A stretch of 33,048 bases of DNA, taken from contig NZ_JAELTU010000078.1 in NCBI RefSeq assembly GCF_016429015.1, forward strand, positions 1-33,048. The letters run 5' to 3'. The notes under the pieces are model-generated. The model worked only from the letters and a program-made list of their open reading frames with translations. It ran no database searches and was not told where the DNA came from. Both the position numbers and the translations under genes were made by a program. Of the stretch, positions 15,788 through 23,854 are shown piece after piece. Each line of letters starts with the position of its first letter. The first letter of the stretch is position 1. Source of the DNA: Rhizobium sp. ASV20 (lineage in GTDB: Bacteria > Pseudomonadota > Alphaproteobacteria > Rhizobiales > Rhizobiaceae).

Positions 15788-16672
15788 GTGGCAGAGAGCA
15801 ATTTCGACCTATCGCGGCGAGGTCTGATGACCATCCTGGGAATGACGGTGGCGGCGGTTGCTGCCGGCCCCAATCCTGCGCTTGCTGCGCCGGCGCGCAT
15901 CGCTAACCTTTTCTACACGGTCTCCGGAAAGGGTCGGAACGTCATGCTGCTGCATGGCTGGACGTGTGATTCCCATGACTGGAGTTGGCAATTGCCCGCG
16001 CTTGAAAGCCGCTACCGGGTCGTTGCCGTCGATCTGCGCGGTCATGGCAGGTCCGAGATCATGCCATCAGGCAGCTACATGCCGGGCGACTATGTTCGTG
16101 ATATCGAAGCTCTGATCAAAAGGAAATTCGAGGGTGAGAAATTTATATTGATAGGGCATTCGATGGGTGGGCAGGTCGCTGCGCGCCTTGCGGCAAAGCG
16201 GCCGGATCTTGTCGACGCGGTCGTGTCCGTCGATGGTTCCCTCGGCTTTGTCGACAGCCTGGGGCCGATCTTCAAGAAAACCGTCGACGATCTCAAGACC
16301 CAGAATCCCGGGGTGGTCGGTCCGGCTCTGTTCGAAAGTGTCTATGACCCTTCGACCGATCCGGCACTCAAGCGCTGGCATGCAAGACGCCTTCAGGGAA
16401 CGCCGGAGCATCCCGTTCGAGAATCCTTCGGGCCGCTATTTTTCGGATCTGATCAGGTCGGCCTTGGCAGCAACAGCGAAGCCTTCTGCAAGACGATCAC
16501 AGTTCCTTTCTATCATCTCTGCCGTGACGAGAGCCAGGCCGCACGGATGCGCACATGGTTCTCGAACGAAAAATCCAAGGTCGACGTCTGGAAGAATGCC
16601 GGGCACTGGATCATGCAGGACCGCAAGGACGATGTGAACTCGGCGATCGTGTCTTGGATGGAGACGCTATGA
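15788..16672 (+). CDS. Tat-exported alpha/beta hydrolase (chloroperoxidase/esterase-like)
   Basis: A 294-residue protein with a twin-arginine signal (DLSRRGLMTILGM, cut near ALA-AP at ~34). The GTG start at 15788 is supported by AAAGGAG at 15774-15780 with a seven-base spacer. The core has HGWTCD at 56-61 (oxyanion), VDLRGHGRS, nucleophile Ser125 in GHSMGG and catalytic His273 in NAGHW. This is a classical Ser-His-Asp hydrolase of the non-heme chloroperoxidase/esterase group. The substrate is unknown. Divergent HxlR control suggests induction by a reactive or xenobiotic compound. Confidence 0.87.
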   Translation: MAESNFDLSRRGLMTILGMTVAAVAAGPNPALAAPARIANLFYTVSGKGRNVMLLHGWTCDSHDWSWQLPALESRYRVVAVDLRGHGRSEIMPSGSYMPGDYVRDIEALIKRKFEGEKFILIGHSMGGQVAARLAAKRPDLVDAVVSVDGSLGFVDSLGPIFKKTVDDLKTQNPGVVGPALFESVYDPSTDPALKRWHARRLQGTPEHPVRESFGPLFFGSDQVGLGSNSEAFCKTITVPFYHLCRDESQAARMRTWFSNEKSKVDVWKNAGHWIMQDRKDDVNSAIVSWMETL

Positions 16673-16818
16673 GCGACAGGAGGCCGAGCGCTCTCATAGC
16701 GAAGTTCCAGGCTGATAAAGGGAGTCGGTGACGACATCTCGGTGATCAGGAAACCGTTCGCTGAAGCGGCGGCCTGAACGCTATCATGCACCGAGGCCCG
16801 TTTCTTTGACGACAGGCA

Positions 16819-17427
16819 CTAGCCTTGCCTCGCCGCGGCCCCGGTTGCAACCGTCAAGACGAAATCGTCGAGTTCCTGTTCAAGGCTTTCGATGGGCAGG
16901 CCGACGAAGCGCCCTTCGAGGCTGATGCTGACAATCCCGTGCACTGCTCCGAACAGGGTTCTTGCGCGAATGGCGCGGGCCGTTTCGGGCATGTCGGGCT
17001 GCAGTTCAGCGAGGGGTTCGGCAATCACGCCCATCAGGAACATGTGTTCCTCGAGGTGCCATTCGGGGCTGGGTCGACCGGCCGGCGGTTGATGGTCGAA
17101 TAGCGATTTCCATAGATTGCGATGACCGAGCGCGAAATGCAGGTAGCCGCGCGCGAGATTGCGCAGCTTGTCTGTCGGCGTGCGATCCTTGGCTTCCGCC
17201 AGGGCAAGGGATGCTTCCAGAGCCTTCAGGGTTGCCGAGTTGACGTGAATGACGAGATCGTCGAGATCCGTGAAGACTGTATAGAGGCCTCCGAGCGAGC
17301 AGCCTACATCCTGGGTGACATCGCGTGCCCGAAGATTGGCAAGGCCATCGGATATGATGCGATTGCGTGCCGCCTCGATCAGCCGGAGCTTCAGATCCTC
17401 GCGTTTTTCCTGTGTTTTTCTAGCCAT
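16819..17427 (-). CDS. TetR-family transcriptional regulator
   Basis: A 202-residue TetR repressor. The N-terminal helix-turn-helix runs over residues ~12-58 (LIEAARNRIISDGLANLRARDVTQDVGCSLGGLYTVFTDLDDLV). The C-terminal part contains the ligand-binding region with WKSLFDHQPP and a dimer-forming tail. The ATG at 17427 is chosen because the earlier in-frame ATG at 17478 lies inside an operator-like palindrome. It is divergent from pspA, and three matched palindromes sit between them, so it almost certainly represses itself and the psp operon. The inducing ligand is unknown. Confidence 0.92.
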   Translation of the reverse strand: MARKTQEKREDLKLRLIEAARNRIISDGLANLRARDVTQDVGCSLGGLYTVFTDLDDLVIHVNSATLKALEASLALAEAKDRTPTDKLRNLARGYLHFALGHRNLWKSLFDHQPPAGRPSPEWHLEEHMFLMGVIAEPLAELQPDMPETARAIRARTLFGAVHGIVSISLEGRFVGLPIESLEQELDDFVLTVATGAAARQG

Positions 17428-17448
17428 CGCGCATTCCAATCTATTTTT

Positions 17449-17461
17449 TGAACGTTGTTCA
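17449..17461. promoter_or_regulatory. TetR operator 1
   Basis: TGAACGTTGTTCA, a 13-bp palindrome of consensus TGAACNNNGTTCA, 22 bases upstream of the TetR start. It is the first of three matching sites. Confidence 0.75.
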
Positions 17462-17471
17462 AAATAATTCT

Positions 17472-17484
17472 TGAACAACGTTCA
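17472..17484. promoter_or_regulatory. TetR operator 2
   Basis: TGAACAACGTTCA, the same consensus, 23 bp from operator 1 centre to centre (about two helical turns). It is placed to affect the TetR promoter and the upstream pspA promoter. Confidence 0.75.
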
Positions 17485-17507
17485 CGGTTCTGGCATATCT
17501 CGTTTCG

Positions 17508-17520
17508 TGAACATCGTTCA
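17508..17520. promoter_or_regulatory. TetR operator 3
   Basis: TGAACATCGTTCA, the same consensus, 36 bp from operator 2 and ending 17 bases before the pspA ATG, where a bound repressor would block the pspA transcript start. Confidence 0.75.
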
Positions 17521-17537
17521 TAAACGGGAGACGACAA

Positions 17538-18227
17538 ATGTTCAATTCAATTCTAACGCTCATCCGCGGCAGAGCCCATGATGCGGAGCAGGCATTCATC
17601 GATCGCAATGCTGTGCCTCTGCTTGCGCAGCAGATCCGCGACGCAGCCGTCGGTATTCAGTCGGCACGGCGGGCAGTCGCAATCGCCGTTGCGCAGAATG
17701 AGCAGGAAAAGAGCTATTATTCTGCAATTGTCGGCCGCATCGCCGATCTGGAGAGCCGCGCCGTCGCTGCTCTTCAGAAGGGAAATGACGAACTTGCTCG
17801 GGAAGCAGCCGAGGCGATCGCCCAGCTCGAAGCCGAGCGCGATGCTTCCGAGAGGGCGCAGGCGCAGTTCGCCCAGACGATCGGCAAGCTCAAGGCAACC
17901 GTTCGCGCATCGGAAGCGCGACTGCAGGAATTGCAGCGCGGCGAACGTCTGGCGCGTGCTACTCAGCAGACACAGAAGCTCAATGCTTCCTGCGACGACA
18001 ATTCCGGCCTGGCGAACCTGGATGAGGCCGAAGAGACGCTTGCCCGCCTTCAGGCCTACCAGACCCGTTGCGAGGTCGCAGCCTCCGTCATGAAGGAAAT
18101 GGACGCTGCGAGCCGACAGGCGACCATCATCGAAAAGCTTGCCAATGCAGGCTTCGGCGCACCGCTTGGTCCTTCGGCCGACGAGGTGCTGACCCGCCTT
18201 CGCCAGCGCATGAATTCCGCAGTCTGA
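17538..18227 (+). CDS. pspA: PspA/IM30 (Vipp1) family phage-shock protein
   Basis: A 229-residue, almost wholly alpha-helical coiled-coil protein of the ESCRT-III-related PspA/IM30 family. It binds stressed inner membranes and preserves their integrity. The N-terminal amphipathic helix (MFNSILTLIRGRAHD) is followed by long Glu/Ala/Arg-rich helices (~25-190) typical of the family, although the protein is more divergent than enterobacterial PspA. The start has GGGAG about six bases upstream. It is followed 44 bases later by a YiaA/B-type membrane protein, likely in one operon. It is not accompanied by pspF, pspB or pspC; control by the divergent TetR gene is indicated by three operators. Confidence 0.88.
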   Translation: MFNSILTLIRGRAHDAEQAFIDRNAVPLLAQQIRDAAVGIQSARRAVAIAVAQNEQEKSYYSAIVGRIADLESRAVAALQKGNDELAREAAEAIAQLEAERDASERAQAQFAQTIGKLKATVRASEARLQELQRGERLARATQQTQKLNASCDDNSGLANLDEAEETLARLQAYQTRCEVAASVMKEMDAASRQATIIEKLANAGFGAPLGPSADEVLTRLRQRMNSAV

Positions 18228-18271
18228 AACCGAATACACCAAATATATCAGATCATTGAGAGGGTACGATC

Positions 18272-18553
18272 ATGAACGACAGCTTCCAGAAACATTCCCA
18301 GGCTTGGGTCAGCTTCTCCTATATTTCGTTCGCCGCCGCAGCTTTCATGCTTTTCGTCGGCCTCTACATGATGCCGATTGATCTCTGGGGCAAAGGTTAT
18401 CTCGCCATGGGTATCCTGATGCTGGTGCAGACGACGGTCAATGTGACCAAAACGGTTCGCGACAATTCCGAGGCCGACAAGCTGATCCGCAAAGTTGAGG
18501 ATGCGCGCACCGAAAAGCTTCTAGTTAAGTTTAATCGTGACGGTCAGGACTAA
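18272..18553 (+). CDS. YiaA/YiaB-type two-helix inner membrane protein
   Basis: A 93-residue protein with two transmembrane helices, about residues 13-34 and 41-58, in the pattern WVSFSYISFAAAAFMLFVGLY, then LWGKGYLAMGILMLVQ. This matches the YiaA/B two-helix domain, followed by a charged cytoplasmic tail. GAGAGGG lies upstream of the start. The family has no settled function; some members accompany PspA homologues. Its place directly behind pspA suggests it is the membrane partner of this PspA. Confidence 0.85.
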   Translation: MNDSFQKHSQAWVSFSYISFAAAAFMLFVGLYMMPIDLWGKGYLAMGILMLVQTTVNVTKTVRDNSEADKLIRKVEDARTEKLLVKFNRDGQD

Positions 18554-18564
18554 ACTCTATTAAC

Positions 18565-18618
18565 GACGCCACAGTGTTGTATTCGCACTCAACTTTTGCG
18601 TAACGACTCTGTGGCGTC
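18565..18618 (+). repeat. 10-bp inverted repeat between yiaAB and the acyltransferase fusion gene
   Basis: GACGCCACAG at 18565-18574 and CTGTGGCGTC at 18609-18618 are perfect complements separated by 34 bases and followed by TTGTT. A direct repeat TAACGAC (18561-18567 and 18601-18607) overlaps both sides. It could be a long-loop terminator or a leader structure just before the next gene. Confidence 0.55.
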
Positions 18619-18642
18619 TTGTTGGCAAACGAGGGATACGCC

Positions 18643-21600
18643 ATGCAAAAGCACCTGATGAGATCGAGGAAGTTCGCGCCACTGTTCTGGACGCAATTCC
18701 TTACCGCCTTCAACGATAATTTCCTCAAGCAGACTCTGGTTTTCGTCATTCTCGCGCAGATGGCAACAGAAGGTGCAGCGCTGGTAACCCTTGCCGGTGG
18801 TATCTTCATCGTGCCGTTCCTGCTGCTCTCGGCGATTGCCGGCGAGCTTGCAGACAAATACGACAAGGCCAAGCTGGCGGAGCTTTTGAAGCGCTGCGAA
18901 CTCGGTGTTGCGGCGATCTCCGTCATCGGCATCGCCTTCTCCTCCATCTGGATCCTGATGGTGGCGCTCTTCGGCTTCGGCGTCATTTCCTCGCTCTTCG
19001 GGCCGATCAAATACGGCATCCTGCCGGATCATCTGGCGAACCGTGATCTCCCCAAGGCCAATGCCTGGATCGAGGGTGGCACATTCATTGCCATCCTGAC
19101 CGGCACCATGGTTGCCGCCGTCGCCTTTCGCGAGGGCGAGAATGTCTGGATCTTCGGACCGATGATGATGGGACTTTCCGTCCTCTGCTGGTTTGCTGCC
19201 CGCATGATCCCTTCGACCGGCTCCAAGGCGCCCGGTCTCGCCATCGACACCAATGTCGTGCGTTCCAGCTACAGGCTGGTCAATGAGCTTCGCGCCGACA
19301 GCCGCATCTGGCGCGCCTCGCTGATGAACTGCTGGTTCTGGTTCGTCGGTGCCTTCATCATGTCGATGCTCCCTGTCATGGTCACCGATATTCTCGGCGG
19401 CTCGGAAATCGTCGTTCCCGCCTATCTGGCGATCTTCGCCATTTCCGTCGCCATCGGCTCGGCTATTGCCGGATGGATGGCCGCAGGCCGCATCGTGCTC
19501 TTGCCGGCTCCTGTGGGAATGCTCATCGTCGCACTCTTCGGCGTCGATCTCGCCTGGAATCTGTGGGGGTTGCAGTCGACAAGCCATGCCGAGACTATTC
19601 TCGGCTTCTTCGCCGGGCCGAAGACCGTCCGTGTCGCCATTGATCTCGCCGGCATGGCGATCGGCGGTGCCTTCCTCGCCGTCCCGACCTTCTCGGCCAT
19701 GCAGAGCTGGGCAAATGAGGATCGCCGTGCCCGTGTCATCGGCGCATCGAATGTCCTGTCGGCTCTCTTCATCGCGGTGGGTCTGGCACTTGTGGCCGTC
19801 CTGCAGGCCGTCGGCCTGTCGATCCCGGTCATCATTCTCAGCATCTCCGTGCTCAATGTCGCAATCGCCTGGCTCATGCTGGAGATGCTGCCGACCAATG
19901 CTTTCCGCGATCTCATCTCCATCATCTTCCGCGCCTTCATGCGGTTGGAAGTGGAAGGTCTGGAAAACATCCGCAAGGCAGGCCCCGCGCCGATCATCGC
20001 GCTCAATCATGTGAGCCTGCTCGACGGTGCCCTGGCACTTGCCATCACCGAAGAAGAGCCTGTCTTTGCGATCGACTACTCCTTCGCCAAGAAGTGGTGG
20101 GTGCGGCCGCTGCTGAAGAAGTGCAAGTTCCTGCCGCTCGATCCGACGAAGCCGATGGCAACGCGCTCACTGATCAAGGTGATCCAGGACGGCAGCCCGG
20201 TCGGTATCTTCCCGGAGGGGCGACTGACGGTGACGGGCACGCTGATGAAGGTCTATGACGGAGCTGCGATGGTTGCCGACAAGACGGGGACGATGATTGT
20301 TCCGGTGCGTATCGACGGCCTGGAAAAGAGCTACGCCTCCTATCTGACATCGAGCCATGTCCGCCGCCGCCTCTTTCCCAAGGTCAAGGTGACGATCCTT
20401 GAACCCGTCAAGCTCGAGGTTCCGGCCGAACTCAAAGGTCGCAAGCGGCGCATCACCGCGGGTGCCGCGCTCTATCAGATCATGTCTTCACTGATGTTCC
20501 GCACCGCCGACACCGACAACACGGTCCTTGGTCGCGTGATCGAAAGCGCCCACGAATATGGCGGCAAGAAGCTCGCCGTGGAGGACCCGCTGACCGGCAA
20601 GCTGTCCTATGCCAAGCTTCTGACCGGTGCTGCGGTGCTCGGCGCGAAGTTCAGGAAGATGTTCCCGAAAGAAAAGACGCTCGGCGTCATGCTGCCGAAC
20701 GCCAACGGCACGGCCGCGACCGTCCTCGGCGTCATGTCGGCGGGCAAGGTTCCGGCCATGCTGAACTTCACGGCCGGTGCCGCCAATATTCTGTCGGCCT
20801 GCCGAACGGCGGAGGTCAAGCACGTCCTATCCTCGCGCGCCTTCATCACCCAGGCAAAGCTTGGCCCGGTGGTCGAAGAACTCGAAAAGCAGGTGACCTT
20901 CGTCTGGCTGGATGAGCTGCGGACGCAGGTGACCTTCCTCAACAAGATTGTCGGGCTCCTGCGCAAATATCGGCCATTGGTGAAGCGCATAGCGGACGAT
21001 CCAGCCGTCATCCTCTTCACCTCCGGTTCTGAAGGGGCGCCGAAGGGCGTGGTGCTGACGCACCGCAATATCCTGTCGAATGCGGCTCAGGCGGCTTCGC
21101 GCATCGACTTCCACCCCGGCGACAAGGTGTTCAACATCCTGCCGATGTTCCACTCCTTCGGCCTGACGGCGGGGACGATCCTGCCGTTGGTCTCGGGCGT
21201 CCCGGTCTTCTTCTATCCGTCGCCGCTGCACTATCGCATCGTGCCGGAGCTGATCTATGTCTCGAACGCCACTATCGTCTTCGGTACGGACACGTTCCTG
21301 AACGGCTATGCACGTAGTGCCCATCCCTACGACCTGAGATCGATCCGCTACATCTTCTCGGGTGCTGAACCGGTAAAGGCATCGACCCGCGAGGTCTACA
21401 TGGAGAAGTTCGGCCTGCGTATCCTCGAAGGTTACGGCGTCACCGAGGCCGCCCCGGTGATCTCGCTGAACACGCCGATGTATAATCGCTCGGGAACGGT
21501 CGGAAAGATCATGCCGGGCATGGAGTGGAAACTCGAGCCGGTCCCCGGTATCGACGAAGGCGGCCGTCTTTTCATCCGCGGCGCCAACGTCATGGCGGGC

Positions 21601-22038
21601 TACCTGCGTGCCGACAATCCCGGCGTTCTCGAACCGCTGCCGGAAGGCTGGCATGATACCGGCGATATCGTCACCATCGATGAGGATGGCTTCGTCAAGA
21701 TCCGTGGCCGTGCCAAGCGGTTTGCCAAGATCGGCGGCGAAATGGTCTCGCTTGCAGCGGTGGAAACGCTTGCCGCACAGCTTTGGCCGGGTGCGCTCAG
21801 CGTCGTCTCATCAGTGCCCGACGCCAAGAAGGGCGAGCGCCTCATCCTTCTGACCGATGCCCCGAATGCGACGCGCGGCGATTTTCTCGCCTTCGCCAAG
21901 TCGAAGGGCGCCACGGAAATGATGGTTCCTGCCGACGTGACCGTGGGCAAGGTGCCGGTTCTCGGCTCCGGCAAGGTGGATTTCGTGACGGCGCGTGCCA
22001 TGGCGCTCCAAGGTCTTTCAGAACAACAGGCGGCGTAA
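18643..22038 (+). CDS. aas: Three-domain fusion: LplT-like MFS lysophospholipid flippase + PlsC acyltransferase + acyl-[ACP] synthetase
   Basis: A 1131-residue inner-membrane protein. The N-terminal ~400 residues are an LplT-like major facilitator (FWTQFLTAFNDNFLKQ) that would flip lysophospholipids inward. A PlsC/1-acylglycerol acyltransferase domain (~430-625) carries H-X4-D at His456-Asp461 and the EGR motif at Glu525. An AMP-forming acyl-ACP/CoA synthetase (~640-1125) has the nucleotide loop FTSGSEGAPKG from Thr793 and the GYGVTEAAP motif. In enterobacteria lplT and aas are separate neighbours; here they are one chain able to retrieve, activate and reacylate. The ATG at 18643 has GAGGG with a seven-base spacer. 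Its position behind pspA-yiaAB suggests membrane repair. Confidence 0.93.
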   Translation: MQKHLMRSRKFAPLFWTQFLTAFNDNFLKQTLVFVILAQMATEGAALVTLAGGIFIVPFLLLSAIAGELADKYDKAKLAELLKRCELGVAAISVIGIAFSSIWILMVALFGFGVISSLFGPIKYGILPDHLANRDLPKANAWIEGGTFIAILTGTMVAAVAFREGENVWIFGPMMMGLSVLCWFAARMIPSTGSKAPGLAIDTNVVRSSYRLVNELRADSRIWRASLMNCWFWFVGAFIMSMLPVMVTDILGGSEIVVPAYLAIFAISVAIGSAIAGWMAAGRIVLLPAPVGMLIVALFGVDLAWNLWGLQSTSHAETILGFFAGPKTVRVAIDLAGMAIGGAFLAVPTFSAMQSWANEDRRARVIGASNVLSALFIAVGLALVAVLQAVGLSIPVIILSISVLNVAIAWLMLEMLPTNAFRDLISIIFRAFMRLEVEGLENIRKAGPAPIIALNHVSLLDGALALAITEEEPVFAIDYSFAKKWWVRPLLKKCKFLPLDPTKPMATRSLIKVIQDGSPVGIFPEGRLTVTGTLMKVYDGAAMVADKTGTMIVPVRIDGLEKSYASYLTSSHVRRRLFPKVKVTILEPVKLEVPAELKGRKRRITAGAALYQIMSSLMFRTADTDNTVLGRVIESAHEYGGKKLAVEDPLTGKLSYAKLLTGAAVLGAKFRKMFPKEKTLGVMLPNANGTAATVLGVMSAGKVPAMLNFTAGAANILSACRTAEVKHVLSSRAFITQAKLGPVVEELEKQVTFVWLDELRTQVTFLNKIVGLLRKYRPLVKRIADDPAVILFTSGSEGAPKGVVLTHRNILSNAAQAASRIDFHPGDKVFNILPMFHSFGLTAGTILPLVSGVPVFFYPSPLHYRIVPELIYVSNATIVFGTDTFLNGYARSAHPYDLRSIRYIFSGAEPVKASTREVYMEKFGLRILEGYGVTEAAPVISLNTPMYNRSGTVGKIMPGMEWKLEPVPGIDEGGRLFIRGANVMAGYLRADNPGVLEPLPEGWHDTGDIVTIDEDGFVKIRGRAKRFAKIGGEMVSLAAVETLAAQLWPGALSVVSSVPDAKKGERLILLTDAPNATRGDFLAFAKSKGATEMMVPADVTVGKVPVLGSGKVDFVTARAMALQGLSEQQAA

Positions 22039-22059
22039 GCCTCATGACTTAGCAGAAGG

Positions 22060-22093
22060 GGGCCGGTCGGTCGTTCAAGGAACCGACCGGCCC
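22060..22093. terminator. Bidirectional hairpin terminator
   Basis: A perfect 12-bp stem (GGGCCGGTCGGT with ACCGACCGGCCC) and a 10-base loop lie between the convergent acyltransferase-fusion and kinase genes. T-tracts are weak on both sides, but the stem is very stable. Confidence 0.75.
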
Positions 22094-22117
22094 TTGCCGT
22101 TAAGGCTTGCCGGCAAG

Positions 22118-23131
22118 TTAGGAGGCCGGCGGCAGGGTAATCTGAAAAATCGTGCCGTCCTGGCTGCTGTCCAGCAGCTCAATGCTGCCGCCATGCGAAG
22201 CGAGCATGGCCCGGACGATGCCAAGGCCCATGCCGGTGCCCCCATCCTCGCGTCGGGTCGAGAAGAAAGGCTCGAAGATGCGCTCGCGATTGCCATCGGC
22301 AATGCCGCGTCCGTCATCGCGAATTCGAACCGTCGTCTTGCGCCCATCGCCTTCTGCTTCGATCGCAAAACTGTGGGCGCCGTTTTGAAAGGCATTCTCT
22401 GCCAGATTGGCGAAAATAATCCCTGCCGCTTCGCCGGGAATGGCCAGCCTTTCTGCGTCACATTCGTTATCGCTGATGGCCAGCTGGCGAAATTGCATTT
22501 TAAGCTGGGCGACGATATCGCTAACGCTGCTGGAGCCTTGTTCCGAGGGTAGCTCGGCCTTCGCCAGATCCCGAAGACGTAGCAGCAACGTATCCAGCCG
22601 CTCCGCGTCTGCGATGATATTGGCGAGGAAGCGGTTGCGCTGCTCAGGGCTCATCGGATTGTCGTGATCATCGTCGCGCAGCAGCTCCGCCGCGCCCTTG
22701 ATCGAGGTGAGGGGGGATTTCAGCTCATGCGAGACATGGGCTGCGAAGGTGCGGACGTGATCGGAATGGTCGACCAGCTTTCCGGCCAGGTCGAGAAAAC
22801 TCTGCGACAGCGTTGCCACTTCCCGTGTGCCGTAATTGTCGAGCGGCTGGATTGCCGCTCGACCGCCTCTGGCGATCTCCTCCGTGCGGGCGATCAGGGC
22901 ATTGATCGGCACCGTCAGGGTGCGCGTTAGCACGTAGGCGACCACCAATGTCAGGAGCAAAACGATGGCGAGCGTAGCGATCTCTGCCGGCGCCATTGCG
23001 CCGGACGCGATACGAACGGCGCGAAACCAGATGACGGTCAACACAGGAAGTGTCATCACGGTCAAAAGTACGGCATAGACGATGAGATAGAGCGGCGGCC
23101 GCCATTTTGGCTTTACCCGTGGAGCGCTCAT
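22118..23131 (-). CDS. Sensor histidine kinase with minimal periplasmic loop
   Basis: A 337-residue kinase. Two transmembrane helices (~14-36 and ~48-70) are joined by only about 11 residues, so no extracytoplasmic sensor domain exists. A HAMP-like segment (VPINALIARTEEIARGG) leads to the H-box FAAHVSHELKSPLTSIKG with His135. The ATPase boxes are NLAENAFQNGA, DDGRGI and GGTGMGLGIVRAM. Its ATG overlaps the regulator stop (TGATG), so they are coupled. Kinases of this shape sense within the membrane or through a partner; the upstream DUF4173 membrane protein is the obvious candidate. Confidence 0.93.
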   Translation of the reverse strand: MSAPRVKPKWRPPLYLIVYAVLLTVMTLPVLTVIWFRAVRIASGAMAPAEIATLAIVLLLTLVVAYVLTRTLTVPINALIARTEEIARGGRAAIQPLDNYGTREVATLSQSFLDLAGKLVDHSDHVRTFAAHVSHELKSPLTSIKGAAELLRDDDHDNPMSPEQRNRFLANIIADAERLDTLLLRLRDLAKAELPSEQGSSSVSDIVAQLKMQFRQLAISDNECDAERLAIPGEAAGIIFANLAENAFQNGAHSFAIEAEGDGRKTTVRIRDDGRGIADGNRERIFEPFFSTRREDGGTGMGLGIVRAMLASHGGSIELLDSSQDGTIFQITLPPAS

Positions 23132-23835
23132 CAGGCGCTTCCTTCCATGTCTGTCGTCAGCTTGAAGCCGATGCCGTGCACGGTGGCGATAATGCCTTTG
23201 CCGCCGGCGGCCGAAAGCTTGGCGCGGATATTGCGGATATGGCTGTCTATTGTGCGATCGGCAACCTGCATATCGGCCCCATAAGCGGCGTCCATGAGTT
23301 GATCGCGGCTGAAGACGATCTCGGGGCGCGACAGAAGCGTGTCGAGGATGGCAAATTCGAGTGCCGTCAAGGTCAGCGGTACATCGGCGAAACTTGCGGT
23401 GCGGCCACCGCGATGGAGTCGCAGCGGGCCGACGGAAACGGAGCCATTACTTGCCTTCTGTTCCGAGCCGTGTCCGCTGCGTTTCAGAATTGTCTTGACC
23501 CGCGCGACGAGTTCGCGCGGGCTGAAGGGCTTGGTGACATAGTCGTCGCCACCGATCTCGAGTCCGAGGACGCGGTCTATCTCCTCGTCGCGGGCCGAGA
23601 GGAACAGGATGGGAAGATCGGACGTCCTGCGGATGCGCCGGCAGACCTCTAGCCCATCCATGTCAGGCATGCCGATATCGAGCACGATCAGATCGAGGCC
23701 TCCGCGATGAAAGGCCATCATGGCCTCCGTGCCGTTGCGGGCCGTCGTCGTCGCCATGCCGGCGCGATCGAGTGCGAAGCAGATTACGTCACGAATATTG
23801 GGTTCGTCGTCAACGACGAGGATGCGCTGGGCCAT
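23131..23835 (-). CDS. OmpR-family response regulator (CreB-like)
   Basis: A 234-residue regulator starting MAQRILVVDDEPN, with acidic pocket Asp9-Asp10, phospho-acceptor Asp53 (LIVLDIGMPDMDG) and the conserved VTKPFSPREL lysine. The winged helix at the C-terminus ends with the wing IIATVHGIGFKL. The start at 23835 has AGGA 12 bases upstream and a seven-T run in between, which is an unusual leader. The gene begins 19 bases after the DUF4173 stop and overlaps the kinase start by one base. Receiver and output resemble CreB-type regulators, but creD is absent. Confidence 0.93.
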   Translation of the reverse strand: MAQRILVVDDEPNIRDVICFALDRAGMATTTARNGTEAMMAFHRGGLDLIVLDIGMPDMDGLEVCRRIRRTSDLPILFLSARDEEIDRVLGLEIGGDDYVTKPFSPRELVARVKTILKRSGHGSEQKASNGSVSVGPLRLHRGGRTASFADVPLTLTALEFAILDTLLSRPEIVFSRDQLMDAAYGADMQVADRTIDSHIRNIRAKLSAAGGKGIIATVHGIGFKLTTDMEGSA

Positions 23836-23854
23836 GCGAAAAAAAGGTCCTGGT

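Noticed and set aside
18589..20010. 473-codon minus-strand open frame opposite the acyltransferase fusion
   Set aside because: It is extremely Asp/Glu/His/Arg-rich with no domain, typical of the antisense of a high-GC coding strand; the plus-strand gene has clear LplT and PlsC motifs.
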